Shown one piece after another: positions 20,837 to 30,639 of a DNA stretch of 64,000 nucleotides. Under the pieces are notes generated by a model. That model made no database searches. It was not told where the DNA came from and saw only the letters and a program-made list of their open reading frames with translations. The DNA comes from Persicaria tinctoria. Lineage: Eukaryota > Streptophyta > Magnoliopsida > Caryophyllales > Polygonaceae. The stretch covers positions 3,412,188 to 3,476,187 of the forward strand of contig JBANSL010000013.1 in assembly GCA_037127255.1 (NCBI GenBank), in the 5' to 3' direction. Each line of letters begins with the position of its first letter. Within the stretch, counting starts at the first letter, position 1. The position numbers and the translations under genes were made by a program.

Positions 20837-21708
20837 TGCCAATGGAGAAGGATAGGGAAAGGCAAGGAAAGATGATGCTGACAGAGGAAGAGGAAAAGGA
20901 GATTGCGATCGAGGTGAAACAGACAAAACAGGAGAGGAAAGCGGGTTCGATGACGCTGGTAGGGTCGATTCTATCGTCAAGACCGTTCAACATTTTGCCC
21001 TACAAGCAACTTTGAAGGGGGCATGGAGGCTAAAGAACGGTTTTGGCTTCCGGGAATTGAGGAGAAATCTATTCATATTCCAATTCCATGATGAGAGAGA
21101 TAAGGAGAAGGTCCTAATTAAGCGGAGGGCCATGGTCGTCGACAAAGCTTTGGTGGCATTGAAGGAAGCAGGCTTAGAGCAGCCATCAAAAATTATGTTC
21201 GAATCGATCCCTTTCTGGATTCGAATCTATGATCTACCTATCCACATGATGAATGCGGAGACAGCGCAGGTTATCGGAAAATTGTTCGGGGAGGTGATCG
21301 ATATGAGGATGAGTTGAATGGCTATGCAAAGTTCCTGTGTGTGAGGGTTCCAGTTGAAATCACGAAATCGTTGAGCAGGGGTGTCCTGTTGAAAATTGAG
21401 GGGAAAAGGATGTGGGTTGACAACAAATATGAAAGGCTAATAAACTTTTGCTACATGTGTGGTTGCTTGAATCATGTCGAGTCGGACTGTGATAAGGAGG
21501 AGCATGCTGAGCACCATGAATATGGCGAGATGCCAATGGGGTTGTGTGTTGGGCATTGTCGGAAAGGATTCAAAGAGGAACAGAACCGCTCGTGGCTGAT
21601 CTTGAAGCAGTGGTGGGGGCGATGCAAGTAGCAGTGGGGAAGGGCATGCCGAACATCATCGTTGAGACGGATTGTGCCCAAGCTATACACATGGTGCAAG
21701 GTACTGCC

Positions 21709-21920
21709 TGTTACGTATTGGTGTAAATGAACACACATTCTGTTGATTTACCAAATAGAATATATAGAGCATTACAATGGTGATGGAGATGGTGGAGATA
21801 GAGGTGGAGTGAATTACTCTAATCGCTTGACTAATTCTTAACCATAAATAATGGAAATAATTAAACTAATTAAATCATAATAATATAAATAATATAAATA
21901 ACTATTATTTTACTAATATA
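21709..21920 (-). repeat. 3' LTR of the short LTR element
   Basis: About 212 bp. On the plus strand it begins TGTTACGTATTGG and ends ACTAATATA. It is nearly identical to the right copy apart from a few substitutions and a small indel. Confidence 0.85.
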
Positions 21921-22811
21921 CCCCCTTAGTTAAAGCGAGAGATATCAAGACTGAAAACTGGGTAAATATGCTAATCGGAAGGATCTCCGGGCAGGGTTGT
22001 GTGAGATCCCCGTTCCAATTCCAAATCGGGGGGTGCTAGTGTTCAGACTTCAAAGAGGTGGTCCCGTGGCTTAGTCCTGACTGAGGAGGGAGTGAAGGTG
22101 ACTGGCCCCTAGTGTCGGCTGCCCCGGGGTGGTTGTCGGAGCCTGCGGGCGTCGTCGGTCAGGCCACGCTCAGCATCAGGCGACCGTTCCAGCCTCCAGG
22201 ACCTCGACGCCATCGATCGCGACGACTTCAGGTCCCAGAGAGGGAGTGTCGGGAGAGGCGAACCTGACGTTTCAACGGTCGGAGATGGTGGGGGAGGTAC
22301 CGCCGCCATCGATGGAGAGGATCCAGGCCTTGGCGGCGGTGGCAGGGGAGTCGTAGTTGTTGTAGAGCCAGTGCTACTCGAGCTTGGTGAAATTTTCGAG
22401 GGTGACCTTGTTGAGCTCTAATAAAGGATCAATCTTTGGGAGTGTCGGCAAAAGAAAAGATATGATCGGAGCCAAATTGAATATGCCTGAAGGCGGTTTT
22501 GTGTGGTCGACATAGGGTTTGGCCAACGAAAGGCAGGAACAAAAGGTCGACATGGTTTTGGCCGAAATTTGGTTGGCAAAAGCCAAAAATAAAAAAAAAT
22601 AAAAAAAATTGGTTAGTGTGGAAGGCGGAAGCGATTTTGTAATGGTCGGAGCCAAATTTGGATTGCCCATAGATTGTTTGGTGGTGGCCTAAACCATAGG
22701 ATTGGTTTCGTGGCAACATGCCGAAGCATGGTTTGTGCCGAAATTTGGATAGTTGCCCAGAGGCGGAAATTAGAGAGGTTCGAAGCCGCTAGGCGAAAGG
22801 CTCAGATACCA

Positions 22812-23260
22812 TGTTACGTATATTGGTGTAAATGAACACACATTCTGTTGATTTACCAAAGAGAATATATAGAGCATTACAATGGTGAGGGAGATGGTGG
22901 AGATAGAGGTGGAGTGAATTACTCTAACCGCTTGACTAATTCTTAACCATAAATAATGGAAATAATTAAACTAATTAAATCATAATAATAATAGTATAAA
23001 TAACTACTACCTCCGTCCAAAAATACATTGCCTTTACTATTCACGCACGCTTTTTTAAGAAGGTAAAAACTATATAAAATATTATCTTTTTTATTAATTT
23101 TTTTTAATAATTACAAACTCATTGATAATAAGTTTGTAATTATTAAAAAAAAATTAATAAAAAAGTTAATGATTTATATAGTTTTTAACTCCTAAAAAAG
23201 CGTACATGAATAGTAAAAGTCCATGTATTTTTGGACGGAGGGAGTATTATTTTCCTAATA
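22812..23260 (-). repeat. 5' LTR of the short LTR element, with nested MITE
   Basis: Begins TGTTACGTATATTGG. Its homology to the left copy is interrupted by the Stowaway MITE at 23008-23246 and resumes with TATTATTTTCCTAATA. Confidence 0.85.
23008..23246. mobile_element. Stowaway-type MITE inside the LTR
   Basis: Ends TACCTCCGTCC and GGACGGAGGGAGTA form the Stowaway inverted termini, and internal inverted repeats follow (CGCACGCTTTTTTAAGAAGG against CTCCTAAAAAAGCGTAC). Its insertion postdates the LTR element because the sister LTR lacks it. Confidence 0.88.
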
Positions 23261-24447
23261 CTGCCTCGTTTCGTGGAGTTGCCGATCGGCTAGGCCTTAA
23301 GGCGAGGAGCCTTGCTCGCCAGTTCCAGTGCTGCCGATGGAACTTGGTCAGGCAAGACATCAACCGGGCGACACACCACCTTGCACAGATTCGTCCTGAT
23401 TCACCTATTGTTTATGTTTCTGACATTGATCCTCTTGATAGACTATTAGACATTGTTTTTACTGATTTACAGTTTGAATGAAGGTTGGAGTTTTCATAAA
23501 AAAAACGGAAATTTCGCCTGATAATCCTGTGGTTTCACGTAATTCGCGTGGTAAACAAAAGTTTCAGATATTTCGCCTGGTAACCCTGGGGTTTCGAACT
23601 TTTTTGCCTCGCGCCCACAAGTTTGACTTTGTCCAATAATCGTGCTTTTAAAGTTATGGACGAATAGATTATGTAATATTAATCAAAGTTGTGAGGGCTT
23701 TTCACAAATACTCACTTTTCTCCCTTCTATGATTCTATCTGAGCGAGAGGAGAGCAAATGGAGAAGAAGAGTGTCGCAGACGGTGGAGACGAAGAGCAGA
23801 GGTAGGCCGGCGGCAACTAGTGACTCTAGAGGGGCGGCGAAGGGTTAGAGAGGGGTGGCTACGGCGCGGGCTGGCATTGGTGGCGAAGTCGGTTCTGGGC
23901 GGCGGCTGCGATTAAAGGTTAGTTTTCAAATTTCGAAAATGTTGAATAGCAAAACCGAAATTTCCCATGTAATATCATCAATTTAGTCGTTATTGAGTGG
24001 GATTAGTGATCTAGGGTGTGATATCGAGCTCAAATCATGGTTTAAAGCTTCGAATTTCGAATTATGAATTTTAGGGTTAGGGGTCCGAAAATTTTGGGGG
24101 GTTTTTTGGTTGTTGTTTGTTGAAGCTTCGAATTATGAATTAAGCTTTGAATTTCAAATTATCTATCAGTGTATGTTAACGAGTGTGTGAAATGTTTGTT
24201 TAAGGTTTTTTGGTTTTGGTTTATCCGGAAATGTTTGTTTAAGCTTTCGAATCTCCACGAGTGTGTGAAATGTTTGTTTATCAGAAATGTCTCTCTTTTG
24301 GGCCTGTGAGATGGTATCTTCTCAATGCCCATGTCATGGTAGGATTACTAGCTTAGCTTTCTGGACAACCTATTTGTGAAGCTAAATTGACTTGTAAAAC
24401 AGGGAAAAACACAAATTAGCATACTATTAAGTGAAATCAGGCAAAAG

Positions 24448-24672
24448 TAACAAATGTTACATGACAGAAGTTAATTAAAGTGGAAGATTTATGCTAATTT
24501 GTGAGTCCAGACAAGGGAGAGATGGATAGGATTCGAAGAACACAGAAATAAATTTTGAATGAACACAGAAATATGAGATAATAGCAGGTAACAAATGTTA
24601 CATGACAGAAGTTAATTAAAGTGAAAGATTCATGCTAATTTGTGAGTATAGACAAGGGAGATGGATACGATT
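24448..24672 (+). repeat. 83-bp direct repeat pair
   Basis: AACAAATGTTACATGACAGA with about 65 following bases occurs at about 24448-24530 and again at about 24594-24672, with few differences. It lies within the spacer of the long-inverted-repeat element. No function is apparent. Confidence 0.75.
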
Positions 24673-25072
24673 AATTCGAGGAAGGTGCATACAATTACTC
24701 TTTCCTAAAATTAGTCAAAGAAATGAGAGGGAAGTGGAATAAATTTTGTTCACAAAGTTATATATATCCAGCAGTACTCTAGAGTTTGTTAACATCCATA
24801 AATAAAGTTGCAAAACCACATCTTGCAATATTATTCTAAGGGGTCACCATTCAGGTCAAAGAATTGCATAGCAGTAACTATCTCAAGGTCGTAAAAACAT
24901 GCATAAAAAGAAGTAACATGAAACACAAAAGTCTTACGGGTTTCTCAGTTGCAAAATAGTGCCTACTGCCTTAAATTCAAATAAAAATTTCAAAACCGGA
25001 ATGAAATCAGCAAAAGAGATTATGTTCTCAAGTCTCAGCTACACCCAAGTTGATATGTTCTAGCAAATTGTA

Positions 25073-25141
25073 AGCCTATTAGCTCAAGTGGTAGAGCGAT
25101 GTGCGCATGCGCATGATGTGGGTTCGAATCCTGCATAGGCT
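25073..25141 (+). tRNA. tRNA-like sequence (tRNA-Ile-like body), probably pseudo
   Basis: Acceptor strands AGCCTAT and ATAGGCT pair at the two ends. A D-arm with A-box (TAGCTCAAGTGGTAGAGC) and a T-arm with B-box (GGTTCGAATCC) are present. The anticodon arm (ATGTGCGCATGCGCAT) does not give a normal 5-bp stem with 7-base loop, so I cannot assign an anticodon. The body most resembles plant nuclear tRNA-Ile. It is probably a pseudogene or SINE head. Confidence 0.5.
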
Positions 25142-25330
25142 AATCTCCAATTAAATTTAAGACTGTATTCTTAGGTTATCAAGAGTTTTAAGTTTTAACA
25201 CAAATTAGCCATTTGACTTGATCTAGATTCTTAGGTGGTTGTTGTGAGACTGAATTGAACCCTATCATTTATAATTAATTAAGATTTTTTTTAGCTAAGA
25301 TAGCAAGTAACAATGCAATGCGGGCCTAGA

Positions 25331-25401
25331 TAGCCTACATGGGATTTGAACCCACATCTTCGTGCTTAAGAACGCTGCTCTACCTATTGAGCTAATAGGC
25401 C
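25331..25401 (-). tRNA. Second tRNA-like sequence, opposite strand
   Basis: On the minus strand it begins GGCCTATTAGCTCAATAGG and has a B-box-like GGTTCAAATCC. It closes with TGTAGGCTA. It shares the beginning and end of the 25073-25141 copy. The anticodon arm (GCGTTCTTAAGCACG) is irregular, so it is a degenerate relative rather than a clear functional tRNA. Confidence 0.45.
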
Positions 25402-25732
25402 AAAATATTCAATAAATAAACTAAAATTTTAAGCAACATCTTTGCTATCAATCCAAATACCAATATTAATAATTACTTACACTAAACTAAATTATACGAA
25501 TATGAGGAGGCGAGGGTGCACTATCAACATCTTTGCTATCAAGAGTCATTTATAGCAACTGCATTTATAAACTCTCGGCCCTATTGCCGATTAAACAATT
25601 GACTTCAAGTATAAGAAAATCATGGATATAAAATGTTCATGCAATAAATCCCACAAGAATCAGGGTCTACACATGTCAATCATATTCCTAACATAACTTA
25701 TCAAGAGTTTAACACAAAATCAAATATGCAAT

Positions 25733-25910
25733 TCGGTAAATTTAGCAACGCCCAGGTCATCAAAGAGAACATTTCCGGCCTTCAGATCAAAATGAATTAT
25801 TTTTGTGATCTTTTATTCAAGTAAGCAAGGCCTTGAAAGATATGCACAATTACAGTCCTTGCCTCCCTCTCTGACAGTATAGGTGTCGTCTTCAAAACAG
25901 TAGTGTAGCA
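25733..25910 (-). pseudogene. TOUSLED-like protein kinase fragment
   Basis: Minus-strand reading gives LSEREARTVIVHIF, QGLAYLNKRSQK and, after a one-base frame change, KIIHFDLKAGNVLFDDLGVA. The last holds the kinase catalytic loop (HFDLKAGN, usual HYDLKPGN). The wording matches plant TOUSLED, a nuclear Ser/Thr kinase, in subdomains V-VII. Only about 60 residues are present. It lies inside the long-inverted-repeat element and looks like captured sequence. Confidence 0.72.
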
Positions 25911-26942
25911 CAATATCAACAAAGATTTTGTATGCAGCAGAGTAATAAAATGACAGAAACCACAAACCCAACATATTGTCTATCCTTTGAAACAATATCA
26001 AACAAAGATTTGCTCTATTCAGATCATACATTTCGGATCTCTACAAACAACAACCAAACCCCCCCCCCAAATTTTCGGACCCCTTAACCCTAAAATTTAT
26101 AATTCAAAATTCAAAGGTTCCAACCATGATTTGACCTCAATTTCACACCCTAGATCACTCAGCTCATTCAATAAGAACTAAATTGATAGATGATACATTG
26201 AAATTTCGGTCGAACCTATTCAAAATTTTCGAACTCTGAAAACTCACTTTAAAAGGCAGCCCACCACCACCGACCGAGTAGCACAACACTGCCAGCCACC
26301 TCCCGCGCCTCCGCCGCCGCCCCTCTCTCACCCGTCTCCGCCGCTGGAGCCGCCGGCCTGCCTCTGCTATCGTCTTCTTTTTTTTTTGGTGAACATATCG
26401 TCTTCTCTTCTCCTCCCCCTGCTATCCCCTTCTCCATCTGCTCACGTCTTTGGTTCACATAATTCCATTGAAAAGGTTCATATTTATGAAAAGAATCCAC
26501 AAGTTTTGTTAATATTGCATAACTTACCCGCTTACAACTTAAAAATGACGTTTTTTTGCCAAAATAATCTTTCTGGGCCCAAGACAAAAAAATTCGAAAC
26601 CCCAAGGTTACCAGACGAAATACTTGAAAGTTGAAACCCTTGTTTACCACACGAATTACGCGAACCCATTAAAAAGTTCAATTTTTATCCCATTTTTTCC
26701 CTTTAAATTCATTGTTTATCACATTTTGCATAATAATAACAACAACAACAATAATAATAGCTTTATTTATTTGAAGAAAAAAAGAAAATATATATAAAAA
26801 AAAGTAAGTTAAAAGTCCGGGACGAAACTCACTAACAATTTACTGAAAAAGTGAAAAGCTGAATTGAAACTCATAAGTTGATGTGGTAGTTAAAAAGTAA
26901 GTTATGAGTCCGGGATGGAGCTCACTGATAAACATGTTCTTA

Positions 26943-27206
26943 GAGCAACCCCAACGGGTTCTCCATAATGGATTTTTGGAGAATATCAAGGTTGATTTTG
27001 GTCCAACAGTTTCACCATTACATTCTCCAAAATAGAGAATGAGGAGAAAAAATGAAGATCATTCCATAAATTTAGAGAAAACTCTATATATTTTGGAATA
27101 AACTCTAGAATGGAGAATATGTTGGAATTCAGTTAAAAAATTCAGAATATGTGACTTATAATTCTCCATTTTGGAGAATTGTTTAGAGAAACTATTGAGC
27201 ACGCTC
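26943..27206. mobile_element. Tourist-like MITE (PIF/Harbinger)
   Basis: Ends GAGCAACCCCAACGG and (complement) GAGCGTGCTCAATAG are inverted. Flanking TTA at 26940-26942 and 27207-27209 is the usual 3-bp target duplication. Internal inverted repeats (GGTTCTCCATAATGG, CATTTTGGAGAATTG) are visible. 264 bp, non-coding. Confidence 0.8.
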
Positions 27207-27482
27207 TTAGGAGTCTGTTTCGTAACTAATTGATATACCAAACTCACAAAACCAAAATGGTAATCCAAGTACACAAATTTTGATGGTTTAAATGTAAATA
27301 CTTCACTTTTATAACCTTGAACAAAACACAAAATCTATACTTCTATACTACATCTTTTGGAGAGTATTTACAATCATGTCCGTTGATTCACTATATGTAT
27401 AATTATCTACTACATATATTCAACTTCCTATATATCCACCTGCTTCCTTTCCTTTCCTTTTTCCTTCTATATGAATCCCAAC

Positions 27483-29114
27483 TAGATCTGGGCAAACGCG
27501 GGTAAGCCCGCCCCGCCCACCCGCATTATCGGGCAGCCTTGGATATGGGGAAAAGCCCACGCGGGCTACTAGGTCTGACCCACGCCCGTAGCGGGTGCGG
27601 AATTGGACATATCAATCGGCCCGTAACGGGTACCCGCCTTTTTTATTAAAATTAATACATGCGTATATATATGTAATAAAGAATATTATTATTCATTTCA
27701 AAATATAAAAACAGTAACTATATTTGTGTTTTTTATTAGAGTAACTATATATATGTAATATATACATACAGTAGGTGTTCATTTAAAAAAAGTTAAAAAA
27801 ACAATAGGCTTATGTAAATAATATGTAACATATATATTAAAAACAGTAGGTAGTATATAAATAATATACATTAAAATTGATTATAATATGCTTAGTATAA
27901 TCTTAATTAATAAGAAAAATTGATTAGGTTTGCGGGTACCCGCGGGCTACCCGCACCCGCATTCGCGGATGGGCTTGGACACGACTTCCAACCCGTTAAG
28001 CGGGCTTAGAGCATGAGCAATCATGAGTTTTACTTACCTTAAGGTTGCTAAAAGGTAAGCCCATGGTTGTGGGGTTTACCTTAAGGTAAGGAGTGAGAAG
28101 GGGTTACCTTGGTAGAGAGAGGTAACCTCTTCCATTTTCTAATTTCATTTTCTTTTTTTTTAATGATATAGTAGGATATTCTCTTTTCCATTTAGATTTA
28201 TTAATTGTAATAGTGTTTAGAATGAAATAAAAATATATCTATATTTCATTATTTTTTAAAATAAAATATCCCATTGGTTTAATTTTATTTTTTTCTATAA
28301 TTTGAGCTTAATTTTACCCTATATATACCCAATCTTGATCTATTGTATTTGCACCTATTTTCTTAACTATGGATCATAATAATCCAAATACTCCACCCAT
28401 TCCAAATATGTCTTTTGATCCAAATCTTCTAAAAAATCCTCAATTTCAAGTGATGTTACAAAGCTTAACAATCCTCCAACACCCGAATATCCAAATTATA
28501 CCCCACATAATCCCACCAATGTGTACACTTCTTTTTTTTTCCCCCAAACCAACAACATTTTGAGCATTCTCCGGACAAACTCATATGAATTTGAAGAATG
28601 ATTTGGTTGAGCACTTGTGGAACCAATATCCAAGGCTATGATCCGAATTTATATGTAGTTCGATTAGTATTTACGTAAGTTATAATGTTTCTAACTTTTT
28701 TTTATTTTAATCTAGATGTAATAAAATATATTTATATTAACTACTTGCTATTTTTATTTATTTATAAAATTATAAATAAAATTAATTCACAATAATATAT
28801 GATGATACACATATAATAAAGGGAAAGATATATAAAAGAAAAGAAAAAGTGAAAATAAATTTGAAATGGGGAAAAGAGGTTTCTCATGGTTGTAGAGGAA
28901 ACATTTTAGAAAGAGGTAGAAAAAGTGAAAATTATTTTAAACAAAAAAATAAATGAGTTATAAAGTTGTGATAGAAATATAGGGAAAAAAATGAGAAAGA
29001 GGTTACCCCATGATTGCGGATGGTCTTAGCCCAATCCGCGTCCGTAACAACAGGACAAAATTTTGAGTAAAACCCGTCCCAAGTTCAACCCGCGCCCGCG
29101 TTCGCCCGAGTGTA
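27483..29114. mobile_element. Non-autonomous hAT-like element with nested Harbinger-like element
   Basis: The terminal inverted repeat is TAGATCTGGGCAAACGCGGG on the left against TACACTCGGGCGAACGCGGG on the complement of the right end. It is flanked by the 8-bp near-duplication ATCCCAAC / ATTCCAAC (27475-27482, 29115-29122), fitting hAT elements. The GC-rich sub-terminal parts are rich in CGGGT-type words. No transposase is present. Its right half is interrupted by the element at 28009-29025. Confidence 0.7.
28009..29025 (+). mobile_element. Harbinger-like deletion derivative nested in the hAT-like element
   Basis: Inverted ends GAGCATGAGCAATCATGAG and (complement) GACCATCCGCAATCATGGG are flanked by TTA on both sides (28006-28008, 29026-29028). 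A 64-codon ORF at 28369-28563 begins MDHNNPNTPPIPN. Asn/Pro-rich starts of this kind occur in the accessory ORF of plant PIF/Harbinger elements. The rest of that ORF and the transposase are missing. 1,017 bp. Confidence 0.75.
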
Positions 29115-29122
29115 ATTCCAAC

Positions 29123-29556
29123 CCTTCGCTCAGATTTCTGAAAAGTTTTAGTCCAGATTTGAAGGCTCAGATCAAATGGAATAGCTAATGTCTAATTTAA
29201 CCTCAAAATTTGAATTTAAAATGATTTATTTTTTTCTTGAGAGGGGTGTATCCGGTTTTTTGCCTAATTGCAGCCGCTTCTTCTTCGTACTCTTACCTCG
29301 TCTCTCTCTGTAATCATGCTTCTTGGCTCTTGCTGCTGCATCTCTTTCTTTGCTTTTTGATTTTGATTTCTCGTTCCCGTTTGCTGATTTAGATGGATTT
29401 TATTTTTGTGTGACAGAGCTGCAAAACTCGGCTTGGCACTAACCGTCTTGAGAGGAAGATGAGGAAGAGACTGCAATCTCCTTCCTTCCTTTGTTAATTA
29501 CCTTCTTCTTCCTCTTGATTCGCATCTATTCCTTTGATCTGTCCCCTTTGTTGCGA
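29123..29556 (+). other. Leader-like region upstream of the ARF-GAP exon
   Basis: Pyrimidine-rich sequence (CTCTCTCTG, CTTCCTTCCTTTG) with a possible intron acceptor (TTTGTGTGACAG at about 29406-29417) precedes the ATG at 29557. It looks like the 5' UTR of the captured gene. Confidence 0.4.
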
Positions 29557-29607
29557 TGAACCAGAAATCCGTCGTCTCTAAGGACCTCAACGCCAAGCAC
29601 AACAAGG
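29557..29607 (+). pseudogene. ARF-GAP (AGD5/AGD15-like) first exon fragment
   Basis: ATG at 29557 opens MNQKSVVSKDLNAKHNK, followed by GTCGTTCC as a possible splice donor. This matches the first exon of plant ARF GTPase-activating proteins of the AGD5/AGD15 type, which end an exon at the same lysine before the zinc-finger GAP domain. No zinc-finger exon (CxxC-x16-CxxC) is found downstream, so only the first exon survives. Confidence 0.6.
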
Positions 29608-30639
29608 TCGTTCCTTCCCATTCCATTGTTGTTGTTACTATTTGTTTAAATAGGTCATGTTTTATCATCCCTTTTCCTTCATTCTGAGTTAAGGGATTCG
29701 AATTCCCGATTGTTGGTAACAATGTCCAAATCATACTCTCCATCTCACAAATGCAATCACAAAGACCAAATTGAGATCCATCCTCTGCCTTGCCCAATTC
29801 GCCCAATTTGAATCACAAAGTCCCAATTTCCAAACCTAGGGTTCGCGTTCACAAACTCCTACAAAATCCCAATTTCCAATTCCAGGGTTCGTGTTCACGA
29901 ATAACAACAGAAAAAACCCAAAACAAAATCTAAACTTGTAAACCCAAAATTCTGATAAATACCACTCAAGTTATTCAAGTACTTGAAAGAAATAAGCAGT
30001 AGAAGAAGTGATTTTTTAGGGTCATGAATGTCTGAATTTGGTTTTTTGGAATTAGGAACCTCCAGAAGTCATAACATACTCTCCCTCATCTTTGTAGTAG
30101 TATAGATTTATCATTTTATCCCATAACATAAGATTCATAGTTATATTTCTGATGTTATATGATTTCTTTAAATTTAAGTCTTATTGATGGACCGTATTGA
30201 AAAAATTAGAACAATAAGTTGATAACATTTTAATGCAACTAATTCGATATTTCTTACCATGTAAGGTTTTTTATGCTCTTCCCATTAGGCCATTATCATT
30301 TCGGCTTTAGATAATTAGTATAGTTGATATGAATAAACTTGCTATTTGAGGGATTATATTCATAGGTTCTATATGTAGTAACGGCAAACACCCACCATTC
30401 ACCTTTAATTAGCAGAATAAATGAAAATGGGTGGATAGATTAAGATATATGCAGTAAGCGCATCCCACGCATAGCATGGCCTTGTCCATCCATTAATATC
30501 CACAATATGGAGTATTTGGTAGGTCAAATGTCTATTGATACTGAAATAAGTCTACCCCGTGCATAGCATTTACATGCATAACTTTACATATATATTGTAT
30601 CTATTTGAGTGATTCCAAGAGTGAAATTATAATGGTCTT
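29608..30639. other. Spacer between ARF-GAP and HASTY fragments
   Basis: No exon recognised. The complement of about 30085-30112 reads TCTATACTACTACAAAGATG, reminiscent of plant Helitron 5' ends. CCCGTGCATAGCA at about 30557 resembles Helitron 3' sub-terminal words. Confidence 0.35.

Larger units (their letters stand above)
21709..23260 (-). mobile_element. Short non-autonomous LTR retrotransposon (TRIM/LARD-like)
   Basis: Two copies of a sequence of about 210 bp (21709-21920 and 22812-23260, the second enlarged by a MITE) flank about 890 bp. The target duplication CTGCC is perfect (21704-21708 and 23261-23265). Read on the minus strand, the right copy is followed by a primer-binding site TGGTATCTGAGCC (complement of 22799-22811), and a purine run (complement of CCCCCTT at 21921) precedes the left copy. 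The element therefore points to the minus strand. The interior shows no gag or pol motifs, so it relied on another element's proteins. Confidence 0.85.
20837..23480 (+). pseudogene. LINE-derived remnant: DUF4283, zinc knuckle, RNase H; split by an LTR element
   Basis: From 20837 one reads LVGSILSSRPFN, then (after frame changes) LKGAWRLKNGF, RRNLFIFQFHDERDKEKVL and IPFWIRIYDLPIHMMN. A zinc knuckle CYMCGCLNHVESDC follows at about 21450-21490. This is the DUF4283/CCHC protein of plant L1 elements (ORF1). It passes almost directly into an RNase H segment (VVGAMQVAVGKGMPN, VETDCAQAIHMVQGT), so endonuclease and RT are missing. The RNase H is cut at 21708 by an LTR element and continues at 23261 (ADRLGLKARSL, RQDINRATHHLAQ) to a stop near 23480, with a short A-run at about 23498. 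Several frameshifts are present. Confidence 0.75.
23530..26668. mobile_element. Long-inverted-repeat (foldback or MULE-like) element carrying gene fragments
   Basis: About 600 bp at 23530-24120 recurs inverted at about 26044-26668. Shared blocks run from CGTAATTCGCGTGGTAAAC at the outer ends to GGGTCCGAAAATTTTGGGG at the inner ends, with the same order of GC-rich and AT-rich stretches. The spacer of about 1.9 kb has no transposase. It holds two tRNA-like sequences and a kinase gene fragment. Long terminal inverted repeats with captured host sequence suggest a Pack-MULE-type element, but I found no 9-bp target duplication, so the class is an inference. Confidence 0.65.

Noticed and set aside
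26249..26650. 133-codon minus-strand ORF
   Set aside because: It lies within one arm of the long inverted repeat, and the matching sequence in the other arm is interrupted by stops, so no protein is conserved.
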